From Kalaharituber pfeilii (taxonomy: Eukaryota; Ascomycota; Pezizomycetes; Pezizales; Pezizaceae): a stretch of 64,000 nucleotides of DNA. A program made the translations under genes and the position numbers. This document shows, one piece after another, positions 39,096 through 50,193 of this stretch (within the stretch, counting starts at the first letter, position 1; each line of letters starts with the position of its first letter). The notes beneath the pieces are model-generated. The model was given only the letters and a program-made list of their open reading frames with translations. It had not been told where the DNA came from and ran no database searches. The DNA lies in contig WHUZ01000036.1 of the NCBI GenBank assembly GCA_015179045.1, forward strand, positions 248,001 through 312,000, written 5' to 3'.

Positions 39096-42000
39096 ATGGC
39101 TCCAACCACGAAAGCCACAAGAGGCCGAACCAACAGCCGGGCCGACCCTCTTCGGCAAGCCAAAAGCGCCACACGGACGGCAAAGCGCCGCCCAAGGGTA
39201 AATAACATAGAGTTTTATATGGTGAAGGACTGGAAGGCGCATGAAGACATGACATTTATCGCCGAAGACCAGCAATGGACCCTTCATAAGTTTGCTGACA
39301 TTATCCAACACACCAGAAAGGGAGAACCGGAAAAGGCAGAAAGAATGGAAAATGCAACCACCCTAGCGGTGGGGCGAGGCGTATTCGCAGACGAGGAGGA
39401 CATTGAGGTCCCTGTTAGGACAATAACTATCGACGACATACAGGCAGGCAGGGTTCTGACCCAGCAAATAATTGAGTTCATCGAAAGAAGCAAGGCCATG
39501 GACTCCCGCCCACCCGAAGACCAGATGGAGGAGACAATTGTAGTAAAGCCACCCGCCCCTAATACCTACGACAAGATGGAAGAAATGATCATGGTGAGAC
39601 CACCAGAATTAAGAACTACGATTCCGGCGACATATGACAATGAGTCAGAGGTCCCGGATTCACAGGAGGAACCTGCATCCACAAGCAAGACCACGTCCCT
39701 CCCCCTATACAAGGACCCAGACTTTAGTGACAATGAAGGGTACACCCCGGTGCCTCACGCCGGAGCACACATGCTCATTAAAGATGATGACACACAAAGC
39801 GAGTCATCAGACGACACAGTAATATATATACCGGCAACTCCCAGCACTCGGCCACCAACTCCGGACAGACCCCGAACCCCGGACATGGATGAGAGTGCCT
39901 ATGAGGAGCAATTCATGCTGGATACAGCAATAGCCGCAGCGAGGCAGGCACGATCCTGGGAAACCAAGATGACTCAGGGCCGTATGAAACAAGAGACTGC
40001 CAGATATATGGGAGCTTCAGCAGCAGAAGCCCTACGGGGACTAGAGAAACGATTCGGACTGGGCAGGTGGGAAAGAGAAGTGGATAATGACCTTAAAAGA
40101 TGGACGAGGGATATGGCTGATAAATACTGGGCCTGGAGGAGCGAGCAAGCAGCAGGAACGGATAGCATCCATACTGACATAAGCCGGGAACTAGAAGAGG
40201 CACAACAAGACCTAAAACAGCACACGAGAGTGTGCTTAGAAACACACCACGAGGGCATTCGCCACTTCATGCTCAACCAGATGGCAGTCGAAAGAAAGAA
40301 AATCAAGGATGAAATACTATACGAGATATTCAACCGAGACACCCTCAGAGAGCGGGACGACAGTTGGGTGAGGATTATCCTAGACGCCTTACAATACCAC
40401 AGCAATATCTTGGATGACCTAAGAAGAAGACTCGGGGTAGTCACGCCAGGCAGAATCGAAATGGAACCAGAACTCACACTGACACATACAACAAACTGGA
40501 ATGACCTTACCTCAGGAGCAAACACGCCCGAATTGACAGCAACGGCCACACCCTTGGAGACAAAGACGCCTACATTAATTGACCTCAGCACGCCTAGCGC
40601 ATCACCCATGCCAAATAACAAACTAACTACTGAAGAAGGAGGGGACCAAATGGACAGAACTTATACAAACGTGAAACTTGAGGATAGCAGGCACGCGGTC
40701 AGGCTCAAGACAATACCATCGCCCCTCACAGGAATGATACGAAGGCCGGTAGGAAAGAGAAGCTCCTCGGTACCTGCCCAGAAGACTACAGAAGAAGGAG
40801 GAGATAGTATGGATTATGACCTCACCAATACGAACCTCAAAGACAGCAAGCACGCAATCGAAATTGACAGAGACATAGCCATGCGAGACAACACAGACAT
40901 GTCGAGCACCATACACATGTCCAACAGCATACCAACAAACTCAAGCCCGGCGCAAGAACCATTGATAAAGTCTACAACTACAGTACAGCTTCCTAAGAAA
41001 TCACGAGGTGGATCCAAGCCCCAAGGAGATGGACGAAAGGGAGCAGCTACCAATAGAACAGCTAGAAATAATACTAACAAAACAGCCACCAGTGAGGGTG
41101 CTCCTACCACTGAGAAACTGGACAATAAGAAGGGGGCCGAGACGAGAGGCACAAGTAGTACTCCCAACATACCGACACATAAAGGAGAGAAAAGCAAGGA
41201 GAGGACACCAGAGAATGAGACAAAACCCTCCAAATCCACTGAGAAAAGGAAATCATATGCTACGGCAGTAAAAGAAGCCAAACTCATAAGAGAAGACAAA
41301 CCCCAAGCAGGAACCCCAACTCAGAGACAAGAGGAAAAGCGGACACTACTCAAGGGGCCAGCACAGAAGGGTGAGGAAGAAGTAATACCCAAGGAGAAAC
41401 TGTGGCAGGCGAGAGTCTTTGGGGCGCAAAACTGGCAGAGTATTAGTGAGGATCCAAGATCACACTCAGTGTTCGAGCACAAAAAGGCCATGAGAGACAG
41501 GATCAATCGAAACCTAGGAACGGAAGCAGAGTACCAAGTGAGATTCGTTGCCCTGGACCCAGAATACCCCCACGAAAGAATCTTAATCATGGCAGATACT
41601 CAGTATAAGAAAGGACTTAGGTCTCTAGGCCCCCTAGAGAAAGCAACATGCAATGGACACCAACATCTAAAAGTCGACTGGGATCACAGAATGGTTGAGC
41701 TAGTAACTTTTAACATAGGAACCAATGAGGCTCCGAGCAGTGTGGAGAGAGAATTGAGAGCTGACAATCCAGGAGTATTGGCCAATAGATCAGTACGCAG
41801 ATTAACTAACAAACAGGTCCCAACACAAGGAAACAAGGCACTATCCATTTTTGTGACTGATGGAGTAGTCGAGACCCTAAAATCAGGCTTACTCTTCAGA
41901 GGTGATAGAATAAAGCTATACCTAAGACAGGATCTAGGAAAGGAGACCTCGAATAAAGCCAGAAGATATAGATACACTGCTCCAGATGGATACTGCCGAC

Positions 42001-42245
42001 ATTTCGTAGTGGGACAGGTAATCGAGTGGCTCCCCAGACAACGCAACCTTCCAGAACATCTGAAGAGCTCACCAGCAAGGCGAGACTACGAAGACCCAGT
42101 CGACCTCAATGAAACTCCATTTGCAAAGTCATGCCAGGCTTGTCGAAAGAAAGGCGGACACGAGGAAGGGTGTGAACGAGCGAGAGCAGCACAGGAGAAA
42201 GCGACCCCATATAGGGCACCAGGGTATCGACAAATAAGACTATGA
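39096..42245 (+). CDS. LINE ORF1 protein (nucleic-acid-binding, gag-like)
   Basis: 1049 residues, intact. N-terminus basic (MAPTTKATRGRTNSR), then acidic, Pro/Thr-rich stretches (about 130-270), a helical region (about 270-450: AAEALRGLEKRFGLGRWERE, YWAWRSEQAAG, HFMLNQMAVERKK), and a long disordered Ser/Thr/Lys-rich part (about 470-760). Near 865-955 an RRM-like domain (MVELVTFNIGTNEAPSSVER, SVRRLTNKQVP, KALSIFVTDG, LLFRGDRIKLYL) is followed at about 1012-1025 by a single zinc knuckle CQACRKKGGHEEGC. In Tad-like LINEs ORF1 packages the RNA. The stop overlaps the ORF2 start (ATGA), pointing to termination-reinitiation. It is unusually long for an ORF1. Confidence 0.9.
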   Translation: MAPTTKATRGRTNSRADPLRQAKSATRTAKRRPRVNNIEFYMVKDWKAHEDMTFIAEDQQWTLHKFADIIQHTRKGEPEKAERMENATTLAVGRGVFADEEDIEVPVRTITIDDIQAGRVLTQQIIEFIERSKAMDSRPPEDQMEETIVVKPPAPNTYDKMEEMIMVRPPELRTTIPATYDNESEVPDSQEEPASTSKTTSLPLYKDPDFSDNEGYTPVPHAGAHMLIKDDDTQSESSDDTVIYIPATPSTRPPTPDRPRTPDMDESAYEEQFMLDTAIAAARQARSWETKMTQGRMKQETARYMGASAAEALRGLEKRFGLGRWEREVDNDLKRWTRDMADKYWAWRSEQAAGTDSIHTDISRELEEAQQDLKQHTRVCLETHHEGIRHFMLNQMAVERKKIKDEILYEIFNRDTLRERDDSWVRIILDALQYHSNILDDLRRRLGVVTPGRIEMEPELTLTHTTNWNDLTSGANTPELTATATPLETKTPTLIDLSTPSASPMPNNKLTTEEGGDQMDRTYTNVKLEDSRHAVRLKTIPSPLTGMIRRPVGKRSSSVPAQKTTEEGGDSMDYDLTNTNLKDSKHAIEIDRDIAMRDNTDMSSTIHMSNSIPTNSSPAQEPLIKSTTTVQLPKKSRGGSKPQGDGRKGAATNRTARNNTNKTATSEGAPTTEKLDNKKGAETRGTSSTPNIPTHKGEKSKERTPENETKPSKSTEKRKSYATAVKEAKLIREDKPQAGTPTQRQEEKRTLLKGPAQKGEEEVIPKEKLWQARVFGAQNWQSISEDPRSHSVFEHKKAMRDRINRNLGTEAEYQVRFVALDPEYPHERILIMADTQYKKGLRSLGPLEKATCNGHQHLKVDWDHRMVELVTFNIGTNEAPSSVERELRADNPGVLANRSVRRLTNKQVPTQGNKALSIFVTDGVVETLKSGLLFRGDRIKLYLRQDLGKETSNKARRYRYTAPDGYCRHFVVGQVIEWLPRQRNLPEHLKSSPARRDYEDPVDLNETPFAKSCQACRKKGGHEEGCERARAAQEKATPYRAPGYRQIRL

Positions 42246-45200
42246 TTAAGGTCGCATACCAGAACGTTGGCAGGTCAATACTGGGGACGGACCTAGCCCT
42301 ACAGGAAGCAGCAGACAAGAAAATAGATATACTTTTTATAGGGGAATGCTGGAGAGCACCAAGGGAGGAACTACATTTCATCCAAGCTATATGAACGTAC
42401 ATTCTCCTATAAAAAGCGGAGCAATAACAGCCTACGTAAGGAAGGACAGAATAATGAGCATGAAAATAGACGGCAAAGCCAACCACATCACAGTACAATT
42501 AGACGACCGAATGATTACTGGAGTGTACTGGAACAGAGACACCGATATTGAGAAGGAATTGGAAGAGATAGGAGTAACGGATATGATAATAGGGGACTGC
42601 AACAGCCATCACTATGACTGGTCTCCGAAACAAGATACTAGAGGCATACTACTAAAAGACACCCTCCAAGCACGAGGACTACTCCAACAGATAGATAGAA
42701 ATACTATCACATGGACACGGACAATCAATGGACAGATAAGAACGGCACTCTTGGACCTGGTATTCGCAAGACCCAGGGAATGGAAAACAACAAAGACAAC
42801 ATGGATTTCTGGTACAGACCATGTGATGATTATCGGAACATTGGATACCAGAAAGAAGACAGAGGCCAAAACCATTAAAGTAACAGACTGGGACAAATGG
42901 GAAGAATTTGTTGATAAATATGGCAACAGAAAACTAGCCGAAGGTATTGATGGGTATGAACTACTATGTGAATTAAGCCAAAAGTTTACAAAAGATGCAT
43001 ACATCACCAGACGCACGAAACGATGGTTCGACAAGGAGGTAAAAGAGGCACGTCAAATGACCAGAACCATTCTAAAGAGCGGGGCTAGCCACACAGAGAA
43101 AACAAGAGCGAGAAGACTACTTAGGGAGATAATAAGAGATAAGAAGAAGGAATACTGGGAAGGCTTCTTAGAAGAGGACAGAATCACCTCACCATGGAAT
43201 ATTTTCAGGCTAGCAAGAGACCCTTTCCGCCAAAGAGACCTCATGGGGATACCAGGCTCAGACGAGGAGATAGCTAAGGTATTGATTGAGCGCAACTTCA
43301 TATCACAAGGACAAGAAACTACGACCACTACTATCAGACCAACAGGACTCACCGTTGAAAAAGATCAAGCCAGGATGATGATAGAAAAGGCACTAACAAA
43401 AGCTAAACCAAGATCAGCACCGGGACCCGATGGCATACAATATGGCTTACTGAAGCTTCTGAAGGGTACGACTCTATGGACTGCTGTAAGAGAGAGAATT
43501 GTAGAATATATAAACGGTGACTACGATTTTGCCAGAGGCTTTGAGGTGGTTATGATACTCAAGAAAGGGAAACCCAGAGATCAGGTAGGGAGTTGGAGAC
43601 CCATAACGCTTCTGAACACAGTAGCGAAGCTAGGTCAAAAAGTCATCGCAGACCTGCTACAAAGAAAAGACGACCTTTTCAGAGACACTCAGCTTGGAGG
43701 AAGACGCCATCGAGGTGCAGAGGATCTACAGCGACAAGTGCTGAAGGAGACAGAGAAGAGGCTACAGAAGAAAGAATGGGTAGCCCTAGTGGGAGACGAT
43801 ATCAAGTCAGCTTTTAACTTTCTTCGAAGGGACAAGGTGGTTGCTCGAATAAGACAAACAGACCATAACCTAGCGAGCTTTGTAGAAGCTTTTATGATGC
43901 CGACCAACTACAACATGACATGGGATGGCAAAAGGAGAGCTACAGGGAGGATGACAGATGGTACACCGCAAGGATCTCCACTATCCCCGGTACTATTCCT
44001 GATCGGTGTAGCACCTGTGGCAGAGAAGGTAGACCAACACAACTTCACCAGGTCATATGTCGATGATTTCCACAGTGTAATCTCACATCCGTCACTCCTA
44101 AAACTCCGACAAGCCATAAAGATACACAGGGCAAAAATCACCGAAACAGCAGCAGAGCATGGATTCGAAATTGACCCAAACAAGTCCGAGACACTAATAA
44201 TTGGGGTAAAAGGCCCTGACTATAGGCTAACCGGATTGACGGTAGATTGGGAGCTAAAATTTACTCGACATCATAAGAAGAGACTACTTCTCGGGAAGGC
44301 AGCATGGGGAGTGGCATCGAGACTAACTCGCCTCACACCAGCCAAGAAACGACAGATATATACAAGCATCGCACGCACAATCGCCACATGGGGATGCTGG
44401 GCATGGCAGGACTACTCAAGACAGTCTCCACCAGCAACCAAGATCAAAGACATAGAAAAATGGCAATACACAGTAGCACAGAAGATTACTGCAGCCCCGT
44501 GGGGTACCAGGCGAGACGTAGTCGAAGGAATAGCCAACCTAGAATCAGCCCAAACATTCCTAGAAGGAGAACGCCAGAGGGTAGAAGCCAGGGCCCTACG
44601 GTTCCACGATGAGATAATCCAAAACAGGGATAATGAGTGCAGGTACCTACGGGGGTCTCTCTCACACAACAACCCCCTACCACTAGCCATCCTACCAGCA
44701 CTACCTGCAGACGCAGACAAGCTCGAGTTCGAGAATGCCATAGCCAATGCCGAGGACGAGGGGTGGAACTCCGTCTACACTGACGGGAGCAGGATAGATT
44801 ACAAGACAGGCCTAGGCACCTACGCAAAAGACACCTCTACTTCCACATACCTAGGGGAACAGACTACTGTCAATGATGCAGAACTCATTGCCATGAGCGA
44901 AGCATTACGCAATCAAGCTGGGGAACTCCTGATCATAACCGACTCTAAGGTATCGATATCCAAGCTCCTAAAGATCGCCCAGGGAGAGCCCACCCACAAA
45001 GGACCGGCAAAACTGGTTAGAGACGCCTGGAAAGCGAGAACAGACCGAGGTGACTGGGACGTTGCAGTGATGTGGGTCAAGTCCCATATAGGAGTCAAAG
45101 GGAACACCGAGGCAGATACAGCTGCGAAAATAGGCACATGCCTCCCCTACCAAGATGAAACCATAACAGAAGATGGGATACGACAAACCTCGAGACATCA

Positions 45201-45510
45201 GCGCGCCACAGAGAGAAACCGGCTAGGGCTCAGCTACCGTCCCTTGACAAGACTTGGAAGTCGACACATAGCCACACTAGCAGGAATACTGGGCGGCAAG
45301 TTACTACGGAAATGGCAGTACGAAATCGGGAAAGCAGACAGCCCAGAATGTCGATGGTGTGGGGAGGAGGAGGAGACTACTGAACATGTGCTCACTAGGT
45401 GCAGGACATGGAAACGAAAGTGGCCAGGAGGCATGCAAGACTTGGTCACTCCTCCGAAGAGCAAGGACACAGACCCACTTAGAGACATCTTGGAGTGGGC
45501 AGGGGCATAG
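42242..45510 (+). CDS. LINE ORF2: endonuclease, reverse transcriptase, RNase H (one frameshift)
   Basis: True start is probably ATG 42242, overlapping the ORF1 stop. That frame encodes the endonuclease start (MIKVAYQNVGRSIL, IDILFIGECWRAP) and is lost near 42,365-42,390; the long frame (open from 42,346) takes over at TTFHPSYMNVHSP, so one single-base indel lies there. Then endonuclease blocks DMIIGDCNSHHYDW and SGTDHVMIIG; RT (about 43,410-44,300) with SAPGPDGIQYG, GDDIKSAF, GTPQGSPLSPVLF and YVDD (about 44,055); RNase H with YTDGS (about 44,776), NDAELIAMSEA, TDSK, VKSHIGVKGNTEAD; finger CRWCGEEEETTEHVLTRC (about 45,350-45,400). All catalytic residues visible. Apart from the indel the copy looks young. 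Confidence 0.93.
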
Positions 45511-45579
45511 GAGACACGCAGGATCTTTTCTTATTCCTTTTCTTCTACCTTCATATGTATCTAATCTTATGTAACTAAT

Positions 45580-45609
45580 CTCGCCATAGCCCCCAGGGCG
45601 GCACGCGAG
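45580..45609 (+). promoter_or_regulatory. tail-1 RNA hairpin (LINE 3'-end recognition signal)
   Basis: CTCGC-CATA-GCCC-CCA-GGGC-GGCAC-GCGAG: outer 5-bp stem, inner 4-bp stem, then AGTAATGATAT and poly(A). The other 18 copies lie at 1852, 3916(-), 4128, 7744, 14407, 20751(-), 31991, 32958(-), 34756, 35929, 36401(-, shortened), 37044(-), 46485(-), 48421(-, partial), 57586(-, partial), 62242(-), 63557(-), 63716(-). Known LINEs and SINEs use such 3' stem-loops to recruit reverse transcriptase; here that role is inferred. Confidence 0.8.
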
Positions 45610-45699
45610 TAATGATATAAAAAAAAAAAAAAAAATGTTTCTCTAAAAGCCTATCAATTCACACAAAAAAATCAAACTCTACAAGCATGGCTCCAGTCT

Positions 45700-45890
45700 T
45701 CCACCAGCAGCAGCGACAGCAGTAGTAGCAGCAATAGCGACATCGGTGGCGGCAGCAGAATTAGTGGTGGCAGCAGCAATAGCAGCAGTGGTGGCAGCAG
45801 CGATAGCAAGTAATAGCAGCAGCGGTGACACCAGTTTTATTGATGGCAGCAGTAATGGTGGTAGCAGTGACAGCAACAGAGTGGTAAACA
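45700..45890. repeat. AGC-type trinucleotide tract
   Basis: Imperfect AGC/AGT/GGC triplets within the pogo-like remnant, right of the LINE. Frames through it are low-complexity and I do not count them as genes. Confidence 0.8.
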
Positions 45891-46123
45891 ACCAGACTAA
45901 GTGGTAAAGTGAGGTAGTCTAAGATGTATTAGTATTAGCGTGTCCGGTATAGCAAATATTATTTGTATGGAGACAGGGGGGTAGTTGTCGGGGGGTTTCT
46001 GTCCGGTCCGGTATTGTTAGGGCGTCCGGTATAGCAAGGGCAATTTGTATGGGAAATGGATGTCCGAATCAGAGGCCATCCGGTATAGCAAGGTTAGACT
46101 GTACAATACCTGAACAACTAAAT

Positions 46124-46560
46124 AGGTGCAGTGGAAGATACATGGGACCTTGATGCAACAAGAATAACATCCTGCGTAGCTTGCGTATCCTCAAGCTCAA
46201 CTACACCTAAGGAGCCTTCCATATGGCGCTTTCTAGTATTTCTTGCAGCAGCAGCTGTTCATTCAGCCAACTCAGCAGAGGTCATAGCATGCGCTTTAGC
46301 TTTTCCCTTGGTCTTTTTCTGACGAAAATACTTTAAAGCTGGCTGTACAAATTGCCGGATAATTTGCTGAGTACCATGACTAGCAGGTGTGCTAGTAAAC
46401 ATTCGTTGCATGTGGCTGGTATGAGTATGCTCCAAACATGCAAAAAGCTTTGCCTTCTCACCATTTTTTGTTTTCATATTATTGATCGCTTGCCGCCCAT
46501 GGGGCTATGGCGATGCCTTCTCACCAGTAAGGGTACCATATAACTGTTCTTGGTCATATA
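46124..46560 (-). pseudogene. possible pogo/Fot-type transposase C-terminal relic
   Basis: Reading the minus strand and skipping a tail-1 insertion (46464-46514), one sees SLYDQEQLYGTLTGEKAKLF, a region with IIRQFVQPALKYFRQKKTKG, KAKAHAMTSAELAE, a TGA where Trp may have been, then AAAARNTRKRHMEGSL. The order 'DQ.QLY ... GKAK...M...EL ... AAA...RKR' is reminiscent of the C-terminal tail of fungal pogo/Fot1 transposases. It is broken and I am not sure of the family. Confidence 0.35.
46464..46514 (-). mobile_element. tail-1-only insertion
   Basis: A short T-rich stretch (TTTTTGTTTTC), then the hairpin (46485-46514; ATCGC/GCGAT, GCCC/GGGC). Flanked by the perfect 12-bp duplication GCCTTCTCACCA (46452-46463 and 46515-46526). 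Confidence 0.9.
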
Positions 46561-47640
46561 ATGATCGTAGAAGGAGATGTCAGCGTTGATTAGTATATTG
46601 GTCCTGTGGCCGCTATTGAGGTATTGTAATAGGTAGATCTGTAGGTACTTCTCTGTCGGTCATTGTCTATTTTATGGGTGCTATTGGACCTTTAATTTGC
46701 AGTGTGGATGGAGAAGCTAAAAAGGAATCGTTGATTTTTATAAACTACAACTATAAATCTAGTAACTAATGCATAGTCTTGAAGACAATATAATACATCA
46801 TTAAAAGCTGTGAGGGGACTGGGTGAGGGGACTGGCTCAAGGGCACGAGACGAATGGCACGAGGAAGTGTCTGCACGAGGCAAATGCACGAGGCGAGTTT
46901 GCACGAGGCAAAGGGCACGAGGCAAGTTTGCACGAAGCAAATGGAACGAGGCCGCGTGAGAAATGTGTATGTATTGAAGTCTAATCTCAGAAAGAAGGTC
47001 TGGGAGTTTCATCCCATCTCCCTCCTGGTAGGAATCCACTTCCCAAAGAGGTAACCTCACCTACACCTACTTCCCAAAGGGGTAACCCGAAGGGGTAACC
47101 TCACAAAAGCATACTGCTCTTCAGTAATTGGAGTACTTCAATGAAGTACAGGAATATCATATCTATCACCCATATTGCCTATTTAGGTATAAAAGGATAT
47201 GCATAGGGGATAGGTATTGCTAAGCAGAATAAGACCGAGATGATAGGAAATGTTAAATGTTAGGTAATGCTGAGTGAGAGTGGGCATGGCAGGCTATTGA
47301 ATAAGCAGAAAATATATGCCAGAACAGTTTTCAAGAGCCTTATATACTATTAAAGCTCTTCAGCCAACTATTTACAAAATTGCGGTAACAGCTTTTTTTT
47401 TATTATTCGCAGCAACAACACAAGTAACATAATAAATGGTCTGTATTACTGGTAGACTTGATGGATGTATGGTCAACTTCGGAGGCAGTGGCAGCTGGCT
47501 TTGGTGAAAGACTACGCGTCCTGGCTATCAAGTGGTAATTGGTAAATGATGCGGAGGTGAAAGAGAAAAGCTATGAGTGGGTAGCAACCATATCTTTGAT
47601 ATACATGAAGTTGTACTCGGGTACATGCGAGCTCGCCACC
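46561..47640. other. no gene seen; 16-bp minisatellite inside
   Basis: About 1.1 kb without a convincing gene. 46,845-46,950 is a degenerate tandem repeat of GCACGAGGCAAGTTTG. The ORF at 46,692-47,060 on the minus strand is partly an artefact of this repeat. Confidence 0.5.
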
Positions 47641-47644
47641 CTTG

Positions 47645-47810
47645 AAAACTCTGCATATTAGCGCACGCCACTGGCGATCCGCTTACCGTACAAGGAACTA
47701 CCTGTCCCTGAGCGGACAGGTAAAAAGTACCTGTCCCGAGTCATCCCGTGTGCGTACAGGCAGAAAGTGCCTGTCCCGAAAGGTTTTGGGGTCGGATCGG
47801 CGGGTCGGGG
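47645..47810. repeat. joined ends of the 36-38 kb inverted-repeat element
   Basis: 47,651-47,745 matches the right end (GCATATTAGCGCACGCCACT ... GTCCC.GAGTCATCCC) and 47,745-47,800 the left end (GTACAGGCAGAAAGTGCCTG) of the element at 36,118-38,160, with the interior gone. It contains the palindrome-rich ACAGGTAAAAAGTACCTGTC. Confidence 0.6.
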
Positions 47811-48387
47811 TCGGGATTCAGGGTCTCAGGGGGTCCAGGGTACGAGATCCGGGTACGGGGCGGGCGGCGGACGTCGAAGCGAATTCACAGCAGAGGCAGA
47901 GGCAGAGGCAGAGGCAGAGGCAGTCGGAGCTATGTGATACGGAGAGGTAGATGTATTGAAAGCTAAATACACAACTTGGGTAGAATACAAGTTGTTGCAT
48001 GGAAAGGCAAGAGAGAGGGGAGGGAGGGCCTCTTTTATAGAAAGCCCTCGGTGGCAAATCCAGGCAAACAAACAAACGAGCAAACAAACAAACGAAGTAC
48101 ATGGAAGGCCAAGGAAATGACTGGAAGCAGGTAGAAGCATCAGGAATATCCGGGAATGAGCTCAGTTATACCTGTCGCTGGTGGATTCCAGGGTCTTCCA
48201 GCAGGTTCTAGGGCTTTCCGGCTGGTTCTACGGCTTTCCGGCAGGTTCTGGGGATCCGGGTTCTTCTAGCAGATTCTGGCAGGTTCTCGGGTTCGGGTTG
48301 TTAAGCGATGACCGGGATGCTGGCGGCTATGTTACTTAAGCAAGCTTACAGTTACAGGAATATATACCGGAGTACTAAGAAGGAGTA
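47811..48387. other. low-complexity stretch, no gene seen
   Basis: (CAGAGG)n at 47,888-47,922, (AAACAAAC)n near 48,065-48,095 and repeats of GGTTCTAGGGCTTTCCGGC at 48,180-48,290. Confidence 0.55.
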
Positions 48388-48443
48388 TTTTTTTTTTTTT
48401 TTTTTTTTTATATATCAGTACTCGCATGCCGCCCTGGGGGCTA
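48388..48443 (-). mobile_element. tail-1-only insertion, 5' part of hairpin missing
   Basis: About 22 T, ATATATCAGTA, CTCGCATGCCGCCCTGGGGG and CTAT; the closing GGCGAG is absent. No duplication found. A 5' truncation inside the hairpin is the simplest reading. Confidence 0.7.
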
Positions 48444-48880
48444 TTAGAGATCTACAGTAATGTCGGAGTGTCGGAGGTGTCGGATATCAGAGAGGTCCGT
48501 GATAAAGGGTGGTAAGGGCCCGAGAGCAACCTCATCTATTATAGTACTGAGCTACATCCCTCTTGGCGTCCACCTAACCCCTGTCAAAAAAGACCTTGGC
48601 AACAACCGCGAATACCATATCAACGTACTGAGTGAAATGTTCCACATACTCCTGAACCTCAACATACCCCTGAACCTTCGTCATAAGGCACATATTAATG
48701 TGGAATATGCCAAACGCCCGACAATACCTATATCAAGAGTTTGCGTCACATTTCGTATGGAATCAACCTTCACGGAAATAGACACCACGACAATGAGGAG
48801 TTGCAATTGGCCGTATCTATCACTGCAATCCCTTTATGTGAAATGTTCACATTCTCCAGAACCTCAACATACTCGGCATA
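48444..48880. other. no identified gene
   Basis: About 440 bp. A minus-strand stretch near 48,580-48,670 reads YVEVQEYVEHFTQYVDMVFA without stops, then breaks. It includes an imperfect repeat around CCTCAACATACTC. Possibly a retroelement gag relic; not identified. Confidence 0.35.
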
Positions 48881-50159
48881 AGATACAGAAGAATGAGCCA
48901 AATTTTATAGGTATGATATATCTCTCTCACTATCAGGAGATGAAGCATAACGAGTTCAATTTGACAGGTACAGCCGCAGCTTTCCATAGCACAATAGTAA
49001 CAGAGTGAGCTGAATTTAACAGGTATAAGAGTACAATTTGACTGGTATTGGATGGCACGAGATGCAGCTGAACAAGTCAAATTTGACAGGTATGGTAGGT
49101 CCATTTCACCTCGCGAGATACAGCAGAATGAGCTGAATTTGATAGGCACTTTGACAGGCACGACAGCTCCTCAATGGTGTGAGGTGCAGCAGAACGAGTC
49201 AAATTTGACAGGTATGGTAGGTCCATTTCACCCCGCGAGATGCAGCAAAATGAGCCGAATTTGACAGGTACTTTGACAGGCACAACAGCTCCTCAATTTG
49301 ACAGGCATGACAGCTCTTCAATTTGACAGGTATGATAGCTCCTCAATTTAACAGGCACGACAGCTCCTCAATTTGACAGGCGCGACAGCTCCTCAATTTG
49401 ACAGGCGCGACAGCTCCTCAATGGTGTGAGATGCAGTAGAACGAGTCAAATGTGATAGGTATGGTAGGTCTATTTCACCTCACGAGATACAGCAGAATGA
49501 GCCGAATTTGACAGGCACTTTGACAGGCACCGCAGCTCCTCAATTTAACAGGCACGACAGCTCCTCAATTCGACAGGCACGGCAGCTCCTCAATGGTGTG
49601 AGATGCAGCAGAACGAGTCAAATTGACAGGTATAGTAGGTCCATTTCACCCCGCGAGATGCCGCAAAATGAGCCAAATTTGACAGGCACTTTGACAGGCA
49701 TGACAGCTCCTCAATTTGACAAGCACGACAGCTCCTCAATAGTGCGACATGCAGCAGAACGAGTCAAATGTGATAGGTATGGTAGGTCTATTTTACCTCG
49801 CAAGATGCAGCAAAATGAGCCGAATTTTACAGGAACTTTACAGGTATGATAGCTCCTCAATGGTGAGATGCAGCAGAATGAGCCGAATTTAATAGGTATA
49901 ACAGTCTTCCTCAATGGCGTAAGATGTGGTCAAGTTGACAGATATGACCTTGACAGGGAAAAATGAGGCAGAATAAGCCCAATTTAACAGGTATGACAGC
50001 TTTCTCTCAATGGCGTGAGATGTGGCCGAATGAGCTCAAGTTGACAAGTATTACAGGATTCTTTCCATAGCGTGAGAGCAGCAGAATGAGCTGAATTTGA
50101 CAGGTATAGTAGGTCTCTCTTGCCCTGCCATGGCGAGCAGCTGCAAGCGGAGTTACGGG

Positions 50160-50193
<34 letters not shown>

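Larger units (their letters stand above)
38637..45636 (+). mobile_element. nearly complete Tad-like LINE (tail-1 family)
   Basis: About 7 kb: 5' UTR, ORF1 (39096-42245), ORF2 (42242-45510), 3' UTR, hairpin (45580-45609) and poly(A). Right flank TGTTTCTCTAAAA. Two candidate left duplications exist: TGTTTCTCT at about 38,628-38,636 (keeps the coiled-coil ORF whole) and TGTTTCTCTAAAA at about 38,478-38,490 (longer match). The 5' end is therefore 38,637 or 38,491. It is the reference copy for the tail-1 fragments in the window. Confidence 0.92.
38201..46101. mobile_element. pogo-like DNA transposon remnant, split by a LINE
   Basis: Perfect 25-bp inverted ends starting CAGTCTAACCTTGCTATACC, next to TA on each side (38199-38200, 46102-46103). 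CAGT...CTTGCTATACCGG closely resembles pogo/Tigger ends. A second CCGGTATAGCAAGG copy lies just inside each end. Without the LINE only about 900 bp remain, with one minus-strand ORF, so it is a deletion derivative. Confidence 0.82.

Noticed and set aside
47645..47810. Rho-independent-type terminator from the ACAGGTAAAAAGTACCTGT palindrome
   Set aside because: Bacterial terminators do not apply here, and the palindrome is part of a repeated transposon end.
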